Notes: generated from the letters alone by a model not told the origin. Positions 35,744 to 45,699 are shown, counted from the stretch's first letter. The stretch is DNA of 50,067 nt from Paracoccaceae bacterium (GCA_018607905.1 JABBAP010000066.1:1-50067); one strand, 5' to 3'. Translations and numbers: made by a program.

Positions 35744-37792
35744 TTCGTTCCAGAGCCGTTTACCAGATTTTTCTTTTGCTGTTTGTGCTCTTAGCCCATC
35801 TTTGGTTTTCCAAATTGCAACTGCACCGCCACTGCGTAGGTTTTGCTGTGTAATGGCGTGACACGGCCCGACGATCTGATCTTTATATTGTGGTGCGATA
35901 AGAATTTTTGCTGATCTGCAGGCGGATGTAATTTCTGCATTCGTCAACTTTTTCCCCCAAAGATATGTGACTTTCTCGGACTCGACTTCAACCGACCAAA
36001 CGTCTTTGCTAAAAACAGCACGCTTGGCGGCATAGATTTGTGACGCTCCATCCCCATCATTCTCAAGCCAGTTCTTTGCGGCAAAACCATTGCCTTTGTT
36101 GCGGCTTAAGGCGCGCCCCTTATCCGTAGAAATGCCGACCAATCGCCCATTTTCGGAGATCAACATCGCGGGCCTTTCGGCCTGCGACCACAAAACCAAC
36201 GCTGTTCCTGCCACACCAATACCTGCCAAACGAACCTTGCCACGATACAAAATCAGGAAAAGCGCACCGAGCGTGAACATGCCAAGCACCCATGGTGGCG
36301 CAGAGGCAATTCTAACGACAGCGCCATCAAGGTTAGCAATCCAATGCGCCACACCAAGAATCCAATCAATGCCTTTGCCCATCACCCAAAAAGCTGGCCC
36401 CTGAAGACCCACAACTGATAGCAGGCCTGCGATGACGGCAAACGGCATAACAATTAGCCCCATCATTGGTACCGATGTTAGATTTGCGATCAAACCGTAT
36501 TGCGCCGTTTGGTTGAAATGGAAAGCAGAGAAAGGAGCCGTGGCAGCACCCGCTACTGCAGATGCGATAATCAGCGAAAAGACAGGTGCTGCAAAACGTA
36601 GCGCGCCTGTGTTGAAGTTGCGCCATGCCTCGGATTTATTCAATGCTTCGAACGTCGCTACAAGAGCTGTTGTTGCGGCAAATGACATTTGGAAACCAGG
36701 CTGTGTCAAACTTTCGGGACGTGCAATTAAAATAATCGTGGCAGCAATAGCCACGGCACGAAGGGTGATTGCGGGGCGATCCAGTAAAATTGCGATCAGC
36801 ATGACGGCGACCATCACAAACGCACGCTGCGTGGCGATGTTTGCCCCAGAAAGCAGCAGATAGGATAGCCCTGCAAACAGCGCGACCACTGCGCCAATCT
36901 TTTTTCCGTGCCAGCGTACAGATAGCGGTTGAATCGCCGCGATGCTCAGTCGCACAATCGCAAAGATGAATCCAGTCAACAGGCCCATGTGCAGCCCAGA
37001 AATCGCCAGAAGGTGGGCCAAGTTGGTTTGGCGAAGATCCGTTAACAGTGCGGGATCAATTTGGCTACGATCCCCTGTAATTATGGCTGCCGCAAAAGCA
37101 CCGGTTTGTCCCGGAATTTCGATCTGAATACGTTTAGACACCCACATTCGCAGGGCGAATACACGTAACCGAAATGTGTTTGGGTTCGCTGGAACAGCAA
37201 GCATTGGTGGCGTGCGAGAATAACCAGTTGCGCCCAAACCGTCGAACCATGCTTTGCGCTGAAAATCAAATCCTCCCGGTTCAACTGGGCCCGCAGGCGG
37301 AGATAGACTGGCCGTGATCATAATGCGTGCGCCAGGAGCTATGGCCGTTCCTGGCGTTTTGGAATGCAAGGCTACGCGTACAAATTTCGGAGTGCGGTAT
37401 GGCGCGGTTTTCGTCAAAACGGGATCAATCAACGTAACGCGCGGTTTGTCAGAGGAGGAACGATCTAGGTGTGCGACGGTACCTTCGACTGAACCATAGT
37501 AATGCCATGAGAGTTTGGGAGCGTTTACTGTGTGCGCCCGCATCACTGCGAGCAGAAACCCAAGGCATACAAAGATTGGAACCCACATCAAAACACGCAT
37601 TGAACCGGGCAAGGCAAAGGCAAAGGCAGCCAAAATGCAAACAAAAAAGGTGACGGCAAATATGTGATTGATATCGGGCTCGAAGCGGATTGCGAAATAT
37701 ATAGCAATGCCAATGCCAAGCCAAACCGGCAGCCAAAGCGCAAAGCGGTGACGTTGGGCAAACAAGGCGGCTTGGAACCCGTGCAAGAGCAT
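35741..37792 (-). CDS. comEC: ComEC/Rec2 family DNA-uptake channel protein
   Basis: About 683 residues with an N-terminal DUF4131-type part (two to three helices, then an OB-like region with PAGPVEPGGFDFQRKAWFDGLGATGYSR), the Competence domain with its hallmark LRQTNLAHLLAISGLHMGLLTG and GANIATQRAFVM, and about ten membrane segments. In naturally transformable bacteria ComEC passes single-stranded DNA through the inner membrane. The C-terminal part is short and lacks the His-rich motif of an active metallo-beta-lactamase domain. Start is uncertain: ATG 37792 has AAAGGA ten bases upstream and leaves an 81-base gap to gltX; ATG 37849 would add 19 residues. Confidence 0.88.
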   Translation of the reverse strand: MLLHGFQAALFAQRHRFALWLPVWLGIGIAIYFAIRFEPDINHIFAVTFFVCILAAFAFALPGSMRVLMWVPIFVCLGFLLAVMRAHTVNAPKLSWHYYGSVEGTVAHLDRSSSDKPRVTLIDPVLTKTAPYRTPKFVRVALHSKTPGTAIAPGARIMITASLSPPAGPVEPGGFDFQRKAWFDGLGATGYSRTPPMLAVPANPNTFRLRVFALRMWVSKRIQIEIPGQTGAFAAAIITGDRSQIDPALLTDLRQTNLAHLLAISGLHMGLLTGFIFAIVRLSIAAIQPLSVRWHGKKIGAVVALFAGLSYLLLSGANIATQRAFVMVAVMLIAILLDRPAITLRAVAIAATIILIARPESLTQPGFQMSFAATTALVATFEALNKSEAWRNFNTGALRFAAPVFSLIIASAVAGAATAPFSAFHFNQTAQYGLIANLTSVPMMGLIVMPFAVIAGLLSVVGLQGPAFWVMGKGIDWILGVAHWIANLDGAVVRIASAPPWVLGMFTLGALFLILYRGKVRLAGIGVAGTALVLWSQAERPAMLISENGRLVGISTDKGRALSRNKGNGFAAKNWLENDGDGASQIYAAKRAVFSKDVWSVEVESEKVTYLWGKKLTNAEITSACRSAKILIAPQYKDQIVGPCHAITQQNLRSGGAVAIWKTKDGLRAQTAKEKSGKRLWNE

Positions 37793-37873
37793 CGTGAGCT
37801 TGTCCTTTGAGCGTGCGACGAATAAGAAGTTCTCACCTTGCAAAGTCATGGTTTCCAAAAGGTTAATTTTTCG

Positions 37874-39283
37874 ATGTCCGATCAAACTGTCGTTACCCGT
37901 TTCGCCCCATCTCCCACTGGTTTTTTGCATATTGGCGGTGCACGTACTGCCCTTTTCAACTGGCTGTATGCGCGCAATCAAGGCGGTAAGTTTCTTTTGC
38001 GGATCGAAGACACCGACCGCGAAAGATCAACACCAGAGGCAACAGCCGCGATTTATGATGGGCTAAAATGGCTTGGCCTTGATTGGGATGGCGAAGCGAT
38101 AAGCCAGTTTGAGCGCCGTGATCGTCATGCAGAGGTGGCGCAAGCCATGTTAAACAATGGCACGGCCTATAAATGTTATTCGACGCCCGAGGAAATCGAA
38201 GCGTTTCGCGATGTTGCGCGAGCCGAAGGGCGTGGGACGTTGTTTCAAAGCCCGTGGCGCGATGTAGCCCCTGCAAATGCGCCAGATGCGCCTTTTGTGG
38301 TACGTGTTAAAGCGCCCAAAGAAGGCGAAGTCCGGATCAAAGATAAGGTCCAGAAAGAGGTAAAGTGGAAAGCCGACACGCTGGACGATATGGTTTTACT
38401 GCGCTCTGACGGCACTCCGACCTATATGTTGGCGGTGGTTGTGGATGATCATGACATGGGTGTCACACATATTATTCGCGGCGATGATCACTTGATCAAT
38501 GCGGGGCGTCAAAGCCTGATTTACCGCGCGATGGGTTGGGATACTCCTGTGTTCGCGCATATTCCATTGATCCATGGCGATGATGGTAAGAAGCTATCGA
38601 AACGTCACGGTGCGCTCGGAGCGGAAGCATATCGCGAAATGGGGTACACGCCGGCGACCATGCGCAATTATTTGACCCGGTTGGGGTGGAGCCACGGAAA
38701 TGACGAGTTGTTCACAACCGAACAGGCCGTTGAGTGGTTCGATTTTAATGGGCTCGGTAAGTCCCCTGCCCGATTGGATTTGAAAAAGCTGGATTCTGTT
38801 GGCGGGTTTCAAATCGGGATCACGCCAGATGAAGTTCTTTTGAAGGATTGCGAGGTCTATTTGAACGCGATTGGGCAACCTGCGCTGAGTGCCGAAGATC
38901 GTGAGAAATTACGTAAAGTAATGCCTTTGGTTAAGGATCGGTCCAAAAAACTGGGTGATCTGATGGAAAAGGCGTATTTTGCACTGGGTACACGCCCGTT
39001 TGAGCCAAATGAGGCGGCTGAGAAGCTGCTGGATTCAGTATCCCGTGGTATACTGAAAGCATTGACCGCTGCGTTGCAGCATGCTACTTGGGACGTCGAA
39101 GGATTAGAGGCCTGTTTGCAAGAATTTGCGGCGGCCAATGACCTAAAGCTCGGTAAAATCGCACAGCCTTTGCGGGTTGCTTTAACTGGGCGCACAGTAT
39201 CTCCGTCAGTTTTTGACATGATGGCAGAACTGGGCAAAGAGGAAACTCTTGGCCGGCTGCAGGATGCCACTATGGGCACCTAA
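37874..39283 (+). CDS. gltX: Glutamyl-tRNA synthetase
   Basis: A 469-residue class Ic aminoacyl-tRNA synthetase. The HIGH motif reads HIGG in [20 protein letters not shown], and the KMSKS motif reads [10 protein letters not shown]. The glutamate-site stretch [11 protein letters not shown] and the [23 protein letters not shown] block are intact, followed by the helical anticodon-binding part. The ATG at 37874 gives the family start; the in-frame codon at 37838 does not. It is divergent from comEC and followed after 62 bases by gltA. Confidence 0.95.
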   Translation: MSDQTVVTRFAPSPTGFLHIGGARTALFNWLYARNQGGKFLLRIEDTDRERSTPEATAAIYDGLKWLGLDWDGEAISQFERRDRHAEVAQAMLNNGTAYKCYSTPEEIEAFRDVARAEGRGTLFQSPWRDVAPANAPDAPFVVRVKAPKEGEVRIKDKVQKEVKWKADTLDDMVLLRSDGTPTYMLAVVVDDHDMGVTHIIRGDDHLINAGRQSLIYRAMGWDTPVFAHIPLIHGDDGKKLSKRHGALGAEAYREMGYTPATMRNYLTRLGWSHGNDELFTTEQAVEWFDFNGLGKSPARLDLKKLDSVGGFQIGITPDEVLLKDCEVYLNAIGQPALSAEDREKLRKVMPLVKDRSKKLGDLMEKAYFALGTRPFEPNEAAEKLLDSVSRGILKALTAALQHATWDVEGLEACLQEFAAANDLKLGKIAQPLRVALTGRTVSPSVFDMMAELGKEETLGRLQDATMGT

Positions 39284-39345
39284 TGCATGGCAACTCAAAC
39301 ATGTAGCAGGCCCTGACCTGTTCGAATAATATTAGGAGATGTCGC

Positions 39346-40641
39346 ATGACAGATAGCCCAAAAACAGCAAAGCTAACCTTTGGTGATAAGGAACTCGAAC
39401 TGCCGATTCACTCGCCATCTGTGGGACCTGATGTGATTGATATTCGCAAGTTGTATGCCCAAGGCGACGTGTTTACTTACGACCCTGGTTTCACGTCTAC
39501 TGCGGCCTGTGACAGTACCATTACGTTTATTGATGGGTTCAAAGGCGAATTGTTGCACCGTGGGTATCCAATTGATCAATTGGCAGGAAAATCGCACTAC
39601 CTCGAGGTGTGTTTCTTGCTTTTGTACGGTGAATTACCAAGCGCGCAGGATCTAGAAGATTTTGAAACTCGGGTGACAAACCACACGATGCTGCACGAGC
39701 AGATGATGAATTTCTTCCGTGGCTTCCGTCGCGACGCGCATCCAATGGCGATTATGACGGGCGTGGTTGGCGCGATGTCTGCGTTTTATCATGACAGCAC
39801 TGACATCAAAGATGAATGGCAGCGCGAAGTTGCATCTATTCGCCTGATTGCAAAAATGCCAACGATTGCGGCCTATGCCTATAAATATCACGTCGGTCAG
39901 CCCTTTGTGTATCCCCGCAATGATCTAGATTACGCGTCAAACTTCTTGCGGATGTGTTTTGCTGTTCCAGCTGAAGATTACGAAGTGAACCCAATCTTGG
40001 CGCGTGCAATGGATCGTATTTTCACGCTGCATGCGGATCACGAGCAAAACGCATCTACCTCTACTGTGCGCCTTGCTGGGTCTTCAGGCGCGAACCCGTT
40101 TGCCTGTATCGCGGCAGGGATCGCCTGTTTGTGGGGCCCTGCACATGGTGGTGCAAACCAAGCCTGTTTGGAAATGTTGGAAGAAATCGGTTCAGTTGAT
40201 CGTATTCCAGAATTTATTGCGCGTGCAAAAGACAAAGACGACCCATTCCGCTTGATGGGCTTTGGTCACCGCGTTTACAAAAACCACGACCCGCGCGCAA
40301 CAGTGATGAAAGAAAGCGCTGACGAAGTGCTGGAACTTCTAGGTGTTGGCAGCAATCCCAAGTTGCAAGTTGCTAAGGAATTGGAACGTATCGCGCTGGA
40401 AGACCCGTATTTCAAGGACAAGAAACTGTTCCCGAATGTGGATTTCTATTCTGGCATCATCCTAGAGGCGATGGGTTTCCCAACGTCGATGTTCACACCG
40501 ATCTTCGCGCTGTCACGCACAGTGGGTTGGATTGCGCAATGGAAAGAAATGATTGGTGATCCAACACAGAAAATTGGCCGCCCACGCCAGCTGTATAAAG
40601 GCGAAACATTGCGCGATTACGTGGATGTTGAAGACCGGTAA
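39346..40641 (+). CDS. gltA: Citrate synthase
   Basis: The 431-residue protein is a type II (hexameric, Gram-negative) citrate synthase: the N-terminal beta domain ([13 protein letters not shown]), [50 protein letters not shown], the catalytic His in [10 protein letters not shown], and [13 protein letters not shown] with the second catalytic His, followed by [15 protein letters not shown]. It condenses oxaloacetate and acetyl-CoA. A ribosome binding site (AGGAGAT) precedes the ATG at 39346, and a strong terminator follows. Confidence 0.97.
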   Translation: MTDSPKTAKLTFGDKELELPIHSPSVGPDVIDIRKLYAQGDVFTYDPGFTSTAACDSTITFIDGFKGELLHRGYPIDQLAGKSHYLEVCFLLLYGELPSAQDLEDFETRVTNHTMLHEQMMNFFRGFRRDAHPMAIMTGVVGAMSAFYHDSTDIKDEWQREVASIRLIAKMPTIAAYAYKYHVGQPFVYPRNDLDYASNFLRMCFAVPAEDYEVNPILARAMDRIFTLHADHEQNASTSTVRLAGSSGANPFACIAAGIACLWGPAHGGANQACLEMLEEIGSVDRIPEFIARAKDKDDPFRLMGFGHRVYKNHDPRATVMKESADEVLELLGVGSNPKLQVAKELERIALEDPYFKDKKLFPNVDFYSGIILEAMGFPTSMFTPIFALSRTVGWIAQWKEMIGDPTQKIGRPRQLYKGETLRDYVDVEDR

Positions 40642-40656
40642 AACACCCAAAACGAT

Positions 40657-40685
40657 AAAAAGCCGCCCTTTGAGGCGGCTTTTTT
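40657..40685 (+). terminator. gltA: Rho-independent terminator of gltA
   Basis: AAAAAGCCGCC (40657-40667) pairs with GGCGGCTTTTT (40674-40684), eleven pairs with loop CTTTGA, and the T-run continues to 40685. It starts 16 bases after the gltA stop. The A/T ends also make it work for the convergent minus-strand transcript. Confidence 0.92.
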
Positions 40686-40728
40686 CGTTCTAACGCTTGT
40701 TGCTCGGTATCGTTATAAAATGAAAAGA

Positions 40729-41505
40729 CTAGCGCCCCTCGAACTGTGCTTTGCGTTTTTCAAGAAACGCCATTACGCCCTCTTTGAAATCCGAAGTACG
40801 ACCTGCTTGACCTTGTAAATGGGCTTCTGTTTCAAGCTGTTCACTAAGCGTGTGATCAATGCTGGCGCGCATGGCTTTCTTGATCAAACGGTAGCCTTCG
40901 GTTGGGCCATTTGCCAAATGCTGGGCGCGGGTTTGCACCACCGCTTTGAAACTGCTGTCAGGTATAGCTTCCCAAATCATGCCCCATTCCGCGGCCTTCA
41001 TCGCGCTAACAGGTTCTGCGAATAACGCCGCCCCCATTGCCCGCGCCATCCCCACTTGTCGAGGGAGCCAATACGTGCCGCCCGCATCTGGGATCAATCC
41101 AATACGCGAAAACGCCTGCAGGAACGAGGCACTTTCGGCGGCGATCACGACGTCGGCTGCCAAGGCAAGGTTTGCCCCAGCACCAGCCGCCATTCCGTTT
41201 ACAGCAGCGATCGTTGGAATGCGGCAATCAAAGATCGCGTGCAACATGGGTTCGTATTCGTCGCGCAACGTGCCCTCAAGGTCGATGTTCGCCACTTTTG
41301 CGGCATCGCCTAAATCTTGGCCTGCACAAAATCCACGCCCTGCCCCAGTCAGAACGAGGACACGCGCTTCTGTTTCGGCTTTCTTAACCGCATGGAGCAG
41401 TTCAGCGCGCATTTGTGTTGTCAGACCATTCAGGACATCAGGGCGGTTCAGCGTAACTGTCGCAACCTTGTCTGTTAGATCATAAAGAAGGGTATCATAG
41501 TCCAT
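40729..41505 (-). CDS. Enoyl-CoA hydratase/isomerase family protein (PaaG-like)
   Basis: A 258-residue crotonase-fold protein. The oxyanion-hole stretches GAGRGFCAGQDL and GMAAGAGANLALAADVVIA are intact, and FSRIGLIPDAGGTYWLPRQVG carries an Asp where PaaG-type isomerases have it, in place of the Glu of classical hydratases. The likely reaction is isomerisation or hydration of an unsaturated acyl-CoA, possibly ring-epoxide isomerisation in phenylacetate breakdown, but no other paa gene is present. It is the last gene of the minus-strand series, 69 bases after ccmH. A 15-base palindrome (41549-41563) lies in the gap. Confidence 0.83.
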   Translation of the reverse strand: MDYDTLLYDLTDKVATVTLNRPDVLNGLTTQMRAELLHAVKKAETEARVLVLTGAGRGFCAGQDLGDAAKVANIDLEGTLRDEYEPMLHAIFDCRIPTIAAVNGMAAGAGANLALAADVVIAAESASFLQAFSRIGLIPDAGGTYWLPRQVGMARAMGAALFAEPVSAMKAAEWGMIWEAIPDSSFKAVVQTRAQHLANGPTEGYRLIKKAMRASIDHTLSEQLETEAHLQGQAGRTSDFKEGVMAFLEKRKAQFEGR

Positions 41506-41574
41506 GGAACGGCTCCGCGTTTGAATGCCATCAGTGTAGCCGCACCGCCCCTTTTGAAAAGGGAAAACGTGGCG

Positions 41575-42030
41575 TTAATCATCCAGAAGTTCTGATAGGC
41601 GTTTCACTTCGGCATGCGTAAGGCGGTCAGAGTTTTTAACAGCTGGCGTCCTGCGGCGAATGTAAAACACACAAAAGCCCACGCCGATCAGTAACGTCAT
41701 TGGCCCTGCCAAATATAGGATTGCGTTTCGCGCGGTGAAGCGGGGCTTCAACAAAACATATTCGCCGTAACGATCCACTATGAAATCAAGTGTTTCGGTG
41801 TCGGAATCGCCCGCGACCAACCGCTCGCGCACCAAAAGACGCAAATCGCGCGCAATTCCTGCGTTCGAGCTGTCGATGTTTTCATTGCGACATACAAGAC
41901 AGCGTAGTTCTTTTGACAATGCGCGTGCACGGGTTTCTAGGATTGGATCATCCAGAACTTCGTCTGGTAGCACCGCGAAAACGGGTGTCGCGACAATGCA
42001 GAGGATGAAAATAAGGGTGCGCAACATCAT
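41575..42030 (-). CDS. ccmH: Cytochrome c-type biogenesis protein CcmH
   Basis: The 151-residue protein has a signal peptide (about 1-19), the redox motif LRCLVCRNENIDSSNA (Cys44 and Cys47), a GEYVLLKPRF segment and one C-terminal membrane anchor. CcmH keeps apocytochrome c haem-site cysteines reduced and works with the haem lyase CcmF. The ATG at 42030 overlaps the ccmF stop by four bases (ATGA). The second, TPR-bearing part (CcmI) is not present here. Confidence 0.94.
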   Translation of the reverse strand: MMLRTLIFILCIVATPVFAVLPDEVLDDPILETRARALSKELRCLVCRNENIDSSNAGIARDLRLLVRERLVAGDSDTETLDFIVDRYGEYVLLKPRFTARNAILYLAGPMTLLIGVGFCVFYIRRRTPAVKNSDRLTHAEVKRLSELLDD

Positions 42031-44009
42031 TGGGCAGGCTGCGGTGTAATTGCCCGTTTGGGACGCGCAGCTGATGCAATGCGGTATCGGCGATCAGTGA
42101 GGCTCAGACAACCACCCAGTGCCATTACGATGGTACCTATCCAAATCCATGCGATGAAGGGTTTAATGTAGGTATGCATGGCCCAAACCTGCCCATCACG
42201 ATCCTCGCCTAGCGAAATATATACATCCCGAAACAGATTGCTGTGTATGGCAGCTTCGGTCGTTGGCATATTTTGAACTGGATAGAACCGTTTTTCCGGA
42301 AACATCTCACCGATTTTTGCACCATTTCTATACGCGGTTACGCGGGCAGTTTGTGCCGAATAATTCGGCCCGTTGGTTTTCTCAACGCCATTAAATACAA
42401 ACTCATATTGCCCAAGCGCAAAGCGATCACCGATACCAACAGTGCGAATGTCTTCTTGCTCCCATGCGGTGATGGCCGCTATCCCAAAAACCAAAAAACC
42501 AAGGCCAGCATGCGCCACGGCTTTGCCCCAATCTGATCGCGGTAGTTTACGCAAACGGCGCAGTGTTTCGGAAGGTGTGCCGGCGGTGTAACGGGCGCGC
42601 AACAGCAGATCGAGGATGGCCCCAAGAACAAGCCAGGCAGCCAAAGCAAGGCCAAAGGGTGCCAGCATCCTGCCACCCGTTTGCAAAGACCAAACTAACA
42701 CACCCAGAGCGACGGACAAAGCCAATGCACCCCGAAGATGTTTGAAAGACGTCGCAATAACTGCGCGTTTCCACGGTAAAATCGCCCCAATCGGCAACGC
42801 CAAGCATAAAACCACCATGAAAGGCGTAAAAGCTGTTTCAAAGAAAGGCGCCCCAACCGAGAGCTTACGCCCACTTGTGAGTTCGGCAATGAGAGGCCAA
42901 ATAGTCCCAAAAAACACCACAGCGGTTGCGACAACCAACAACAGATTGTTTAAGATAAGACCGCTTTCGCGACTAAAAACCGAGAAAACCGCGTTCGTGC
43001 GCATTTGCCCTGCTCTGGCTGCAAAAAGGGTAAGCGCACCGCCGATGGCAATGGTTAAGATCGCAAGGATGAACACACCGCGCTCGGGGTCATTGGCAAA
43101 GGCGTGCACAGAGGTAATGACGCCTGAACGCACGATAAATGTACCGATAAGCGAGAAGGAAAATGCGAGAATGGCCAGAAGAATTGTCCACGCCTTTAGC
43201 GCGTCACGTTTTTCAACGACAACGGCCGAATGCAACAGTGCAGCAGCAATCAACCAAGGCATAAAGCTGGCGTTTTCGACAGGATCCCAGAACCACCATC
43301 CGCCCCAGCCAAGTTCATAATAGGCCCACCAAGAGCCAAGCCCGATGCCGATGCTAAGAGTGATCCACGCAAGCAAGGTCCACGGACGCACCCATCGTGC
43401 CCAGGCGGCATCAACACGGCCCTCTATCAAGGCAGCCACAGCGAATGAGAAAGACATCGAGAGGCCAACGTATCCGAGGTAGAGGAAGGGGGGATGGAAC
43501 GCGAGACCTGGATCTTGGAGAAGCGGGTTGAGGTCATTGCCATCAAGCGGTGGGTTGGCCAACCGTGTGAAGGGGTTTGATGTGAAGATCAAAAAAGCAA
43601 GAAATGCTGTTGAAATCATCGACTGGACAGCCAAAACACGGGCCTTCAGCGCGGCTGGTAGATTTCGCCCAAACAGCGCGACCAAGGCACCGTAAAACAC
43701 CAAAATGAGAATCCACAAAAGCATTGAACCTTCGTGATTGCCCCAAACCCCCGTTATTTTATAAAGCATCGGTTTGGCCGAATGAGAGTTACCTGCAACC
43801 AATTGCAATGAAAAATCGGACACTACAAAGCTGTAGGTTAGTGCGCCAAAACTGATCGCGACAAGCACAAATTGGGACAGCGCGGCGCTATCGCCAAGGC
43901 GCATCCACCCTGACCAGTTTTTTTGCGCGCCAATCAATGGAATCACCGATTGGACCAGTGCAATGGCAAAGGCGAGAAGAACCGCGAAGTGGCCTATTTC
44001 TGCAATCAT
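42027..44009 (-). CDS. ccmF: Haem lyase subunit CcmF
   Basis: A 660-residue protein with about fourteen membrane segments. The WWD motif is present (ELGWGGWWFWDPVENASFMPWL), as are the opening MIAEIGHFAVLLAFAIALVQS, the VWGNHEGSMLLWILILVFYGALVALFG segment, and a large periplasmic loop before the last helix. It joins haem to apocytochrome c with CcmH, taking haem from CcmE. It overlaps ccmH and lies 86 bases after the holin gene. ccmG, often beside ccmF, is absent. Confidence 0.96.
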   Translation of the reverse strand: MIAEIGHFAVLLAFAIALVQSVIPLIGAQKNWSGWMRLGDSAALSQFVLVAISFGALTYSFVVSDFSLQLVAGNSHSAKPMLYKITGVWGNHEGSMLLWILILVFYGALVALFGRNLPAALKARVLAVQSMISTAFLAFLIFTSNPFTRLANPPLDGNDLNPLLQDPGLAFHPPFLYLGYVGLSMSFSFAVAALIEGRVDAAWARWVRPWTLLAWITLSIGIGLGSWWAYYELGWGGWWFWDPVENASFMPWLIAAALLHSAVVVEKRDALKAWTILLAILAFSFSLIGTFIVRSGVITSVHAFANDPERGVFILAILTIAIGGALTLFAARAGQMRTNAVFSVFSRESGLILNNLLLVVATAVVFFGTIWPLIAELTSGRKLSVGAPFFETAFTPFMVVLCLALPIGAILPWKRAVIATSFKHLRGALALSVALGVLVWSLQTGGRMLAPFGLALAAWLVLGAILDLLLRARYTAGTPSETLRRLRKLPRSDWGKAVAHAGLGFLVFGIAAITAWEQEDIRTVGIGDRFALGQYEFVFNGVEKTNGPNYSAQTARVTAYRNGAKIGEMFPEKRFYPVQNMPTTEAAIHSNLFRDVYISLGEDRDGQVWAMHTYIKPFIAWIWIGTIVMALGGCLSLTDRRYRIASAARPKRAITPQPAQ

Positions 44010-44095
44010 GAAGCTGCCTCAGAGTGTTTGAGATAGCGTATAGCACGCGAGACAGCTGCAACAATTCAATTATACGCGCGAGTTGTCGCGCCAGC

Positions 44096-44578
44096 CTATC
44101 CGTCTGGCTGCGATTGCGCCCAATCTGCAAGCGCTGCATTTTCTTCGGTGTCAACGAGAGCCGGGCCTTGCGGCGTGACACTTCGGATGGGCCGGCCAAC
44201 ACGTTGGTTGCGAACGTAATGCATTTCACGTGCACCAAAATAAAATGAAACAATTGCGGCCAAAAGCCACCATAGCTCACGCGGAACAGTATCAAGGCCT
44301 ATCATTCGTTCAGAAAACCCGATTGGATTGACCATAGAAAAAACGAACAATCCTACGGTCCCGAGTGCTAAAATTGGACGCGGCAGACGATTCAAGCCAT
44401 CAATGATATTGTTAAACCAATTTCCGCGGCGGCGGCGAAACTCTTGTGCAAATTGATCGAGAGCAGCTGAATGTTCTAAATGCTCAAACGCGGCATTTTC
44501 TGTTTTGTTAACCACAAAGACTTCAGCAACACCCTTAACGGCTTTGCCAATACCCAAGATATCCCTGATTAGGCCCAT
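44096..44578 (-). CDS. Holin of the gene-transfer-agent release type (3TM holin family)
   Basis: The 160-residue protein has an amphipathic N-terminus (GLIRDILGIGKAVKGVAEVF), a basic stretch (FRRRRGNWFNNIIDGLNRLPRP) and two strong membrane segments (about 70-88 and 103-120), then a soluble acidic tail ending in WAQSQPDG. This is the pattern of the family Pfam names GTA_holin_3TM. Such holins open the inner membrane so that endolysin reaches the wall. The ATG at 44578 follows GAGGTG and lies ten bases inside the end of the muramidase gene, so the two are co-translated. Confidence 0.85.
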   Translation of the reverse strand: MGLIRDILGIGKAVKGVAEVFVVNKTENAAFEHLEHSAALDQFAQEFRRRRGNWFNNIIDGLNRLPRPILALGTVGLFVFSMVNPIGFSERMIGLDTVPRELWWLLAAIVSFYFGAREMHYVRNQRVGRPIRSVTPQGPALVDTEENAALADWAQSQPDG

Positions 44579-45180
44579 TTTTGACACCTCTTTTTATGTT
44601 CGGCTGCGGACAAGTGATATTTTTTTGAAATGAACTCTTCAGCGCGGGTGATCCAGCCGCCCTTCCCGCCTGCACGTGTTTTGGCGTATTTTCGCGATGC
44701 AATACGCCTATCAGCAAGAGCATAGTAATAATTGCGCCGTGCAATTCCGTAGGCGTCAACAAAGTGATCGGTTGCCTTGGAATGTGCTGCCTTAACAGCT
44801 GCGATAGAGGCTGGTCCGAGCTGCCCATCGACAGTAACTGGATGGCCGAACTGCTTTAGGACCCTTTGAAGGATCTTAATCGCATTACCTCCAGAATTGA
44901 CGTACATATCAAAAACACTTGGCCGCAAAGGTCTCGGTAGTTCGCCAATTCGCGGCTTTGTGAAATAATGAGTTTTGAATATTTCAACAGCTTCCGCCTC
45001 GCTCAATGCTTTGACATCATGCGCGTCGATACGCCCATCTTGTGTTAAATCCAAACCAAGGCGCCGCATTGTGTGAATAGTGACTCCGTACTTTGTAGCA
45101 CCGCCCGGATCGTCAGGATCATTCACATATCCACCTTCACGACGGACAATTTCACGGGCAATTTCATCAACACTTTGCAT
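44569..45180 (-). CDS. Holin-associated N-acetylmuramidase (glycosyl hydrolase 108 family)
   Basis: The 203-residue protein has the catalytic Glu15 in VRREGGYVNDPDDPGGATKYG, the signature of GH108 phage-type muramidases, and a C-terminal peptidoglycan-binding part (LQRVLKQFGHPVTVDGQLGPASIAAVKAA, then FVDAYGIARRNYYYALA). It has no signal peptide, so it needs the holin. The ATG at 45180 is preferred (GAGGA six bases upstream) over TTG at 45192. In Rhodobacter capsulatus a matching endolysin-holin pair releases gene transfer agents by lysing a subset of cells. Confidence 0.87.
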   Translation of the reverse strand: MQSVDEIAREIVRREGGYVNDPDDPGGATKYGVTIHTMRRLGLDLTQDGRIDAHDVKALSEAEAVEIFKTHYFTKPRIGELPRPLRPSVFDMYVNSGGNAIKILQRVLKQFGHPVTVDGQLGPASIAAVKAAHSKATDHFVDAYGIARRNYYYALADRRIASRKYAKTRAGGKGGWITRAEEFISKKYHLSAAEHKKRCQKWA

Positions 45181-45193
45181 TCGCTTCCTCAAT

Positions 45194-45207
45194 TCTGATC
45201 AATCAGA
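45194..45207. promoter_or_regulatory. Palindrome before the muramidase-holin pair
   Basis: TCTGAT and ATCAGA flank two bases (CA). It lies 14 bases upstream of the muramidase start, next to the ribosome binding site, in the 78-base gap after ccmE; a TATATT element lies about 25 bases further upstream on the minus strand. It could be an operator or a small leader hairpin that lets the lysis genes be controlled apart from ccm. Confidence 0.35.
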
Positions 45208-45258
45208 GACAAGCAAGTCTGCAAAAAATATACTAAAAATCAGTAGATGGGGCGTACG

Positions 45259-45699
45259 CTAGTCGGCAGAGGGTTTGAAAACACCCTGTTTTTTAAGAGC
45301 ATCCGCAACCTCTTTGGGCATGTATTCTTCGTCATGTTTTGCAAGGATTTCATCGGCTTGGAAGGTTCCACTTTCCAACATCCCAGTCGCGATCATGCCT
45401 TGGCCTTCGGTGAATAAATCTGGAACGATGCCGGTGAATTGCACAGGAAGCGTGGCTGCACCATCGGTGACAAGAAACGTGGTCATTGCACCGTTTTTTT
45501 GAATTGAACCAACTTCGACCAAGCCGCCAATTCGGATGACCTTGCCATCAACGGGACGGTTTTCAACGATATCGCTTGGGCTATAAAAGTATTGGAATGC
45601 ATCACCTGCCGCGTAATAAATCGCGCCAAAAGCTGCAATCATGCAGCCAAATCCCAACGCGATAAGTTGAATGCGGCGCTTTTTCTTTAATCCTGCCAT
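45259..45699 (-). CDS. ccmE: Cytochrome c maturation haem chaperone CcmE
   Basis: The 146-residue protein has one N-terminal membrane anchor (residues 11-31), an OB-fold periplasmic domain (RIGGLVEVGSI, VQFTGIVPDLFTEGQG) and the haem-binding His122 with Tyr126 in LAKHDEEYMP. It holds haem covalently and passes it to CcmF. It starts three bases after the brkB stop. A muramidase-holin pair separates it from ccmF. Confidence 0.96.
   Translation of the reverse strand: MAGLKKKRRIQLIALGFGCMIAAFGAIYYAAGDAFQYFYSPSDIVENRPVDGKVIRIGGLVEVGSIQKNGAMTTFLVTDGAATLPVQFTGIVPDLFTEGQGMIATGMLESGTFQADEILAKHDEEYMPKEVADALKKQGVFKPSAD

Noticed and set aside
41549-41563. CCCTTTT-G-AAAAGGG palindrome between ccmH and the enoyl-CoA hydratase gene
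   Set aside because: It is too compact for a good hairpin and lacks a T-run; homopolymer runs make it likely by chance.
44096-45180. Interpreting the holin-muramidase pair as part of a prophage
   Set aside because: No integrase, capsid, portal, tail or terminase gene is nearby, and both sides are ccm genes in normal order; the gene-transfer-agent release families fit better.
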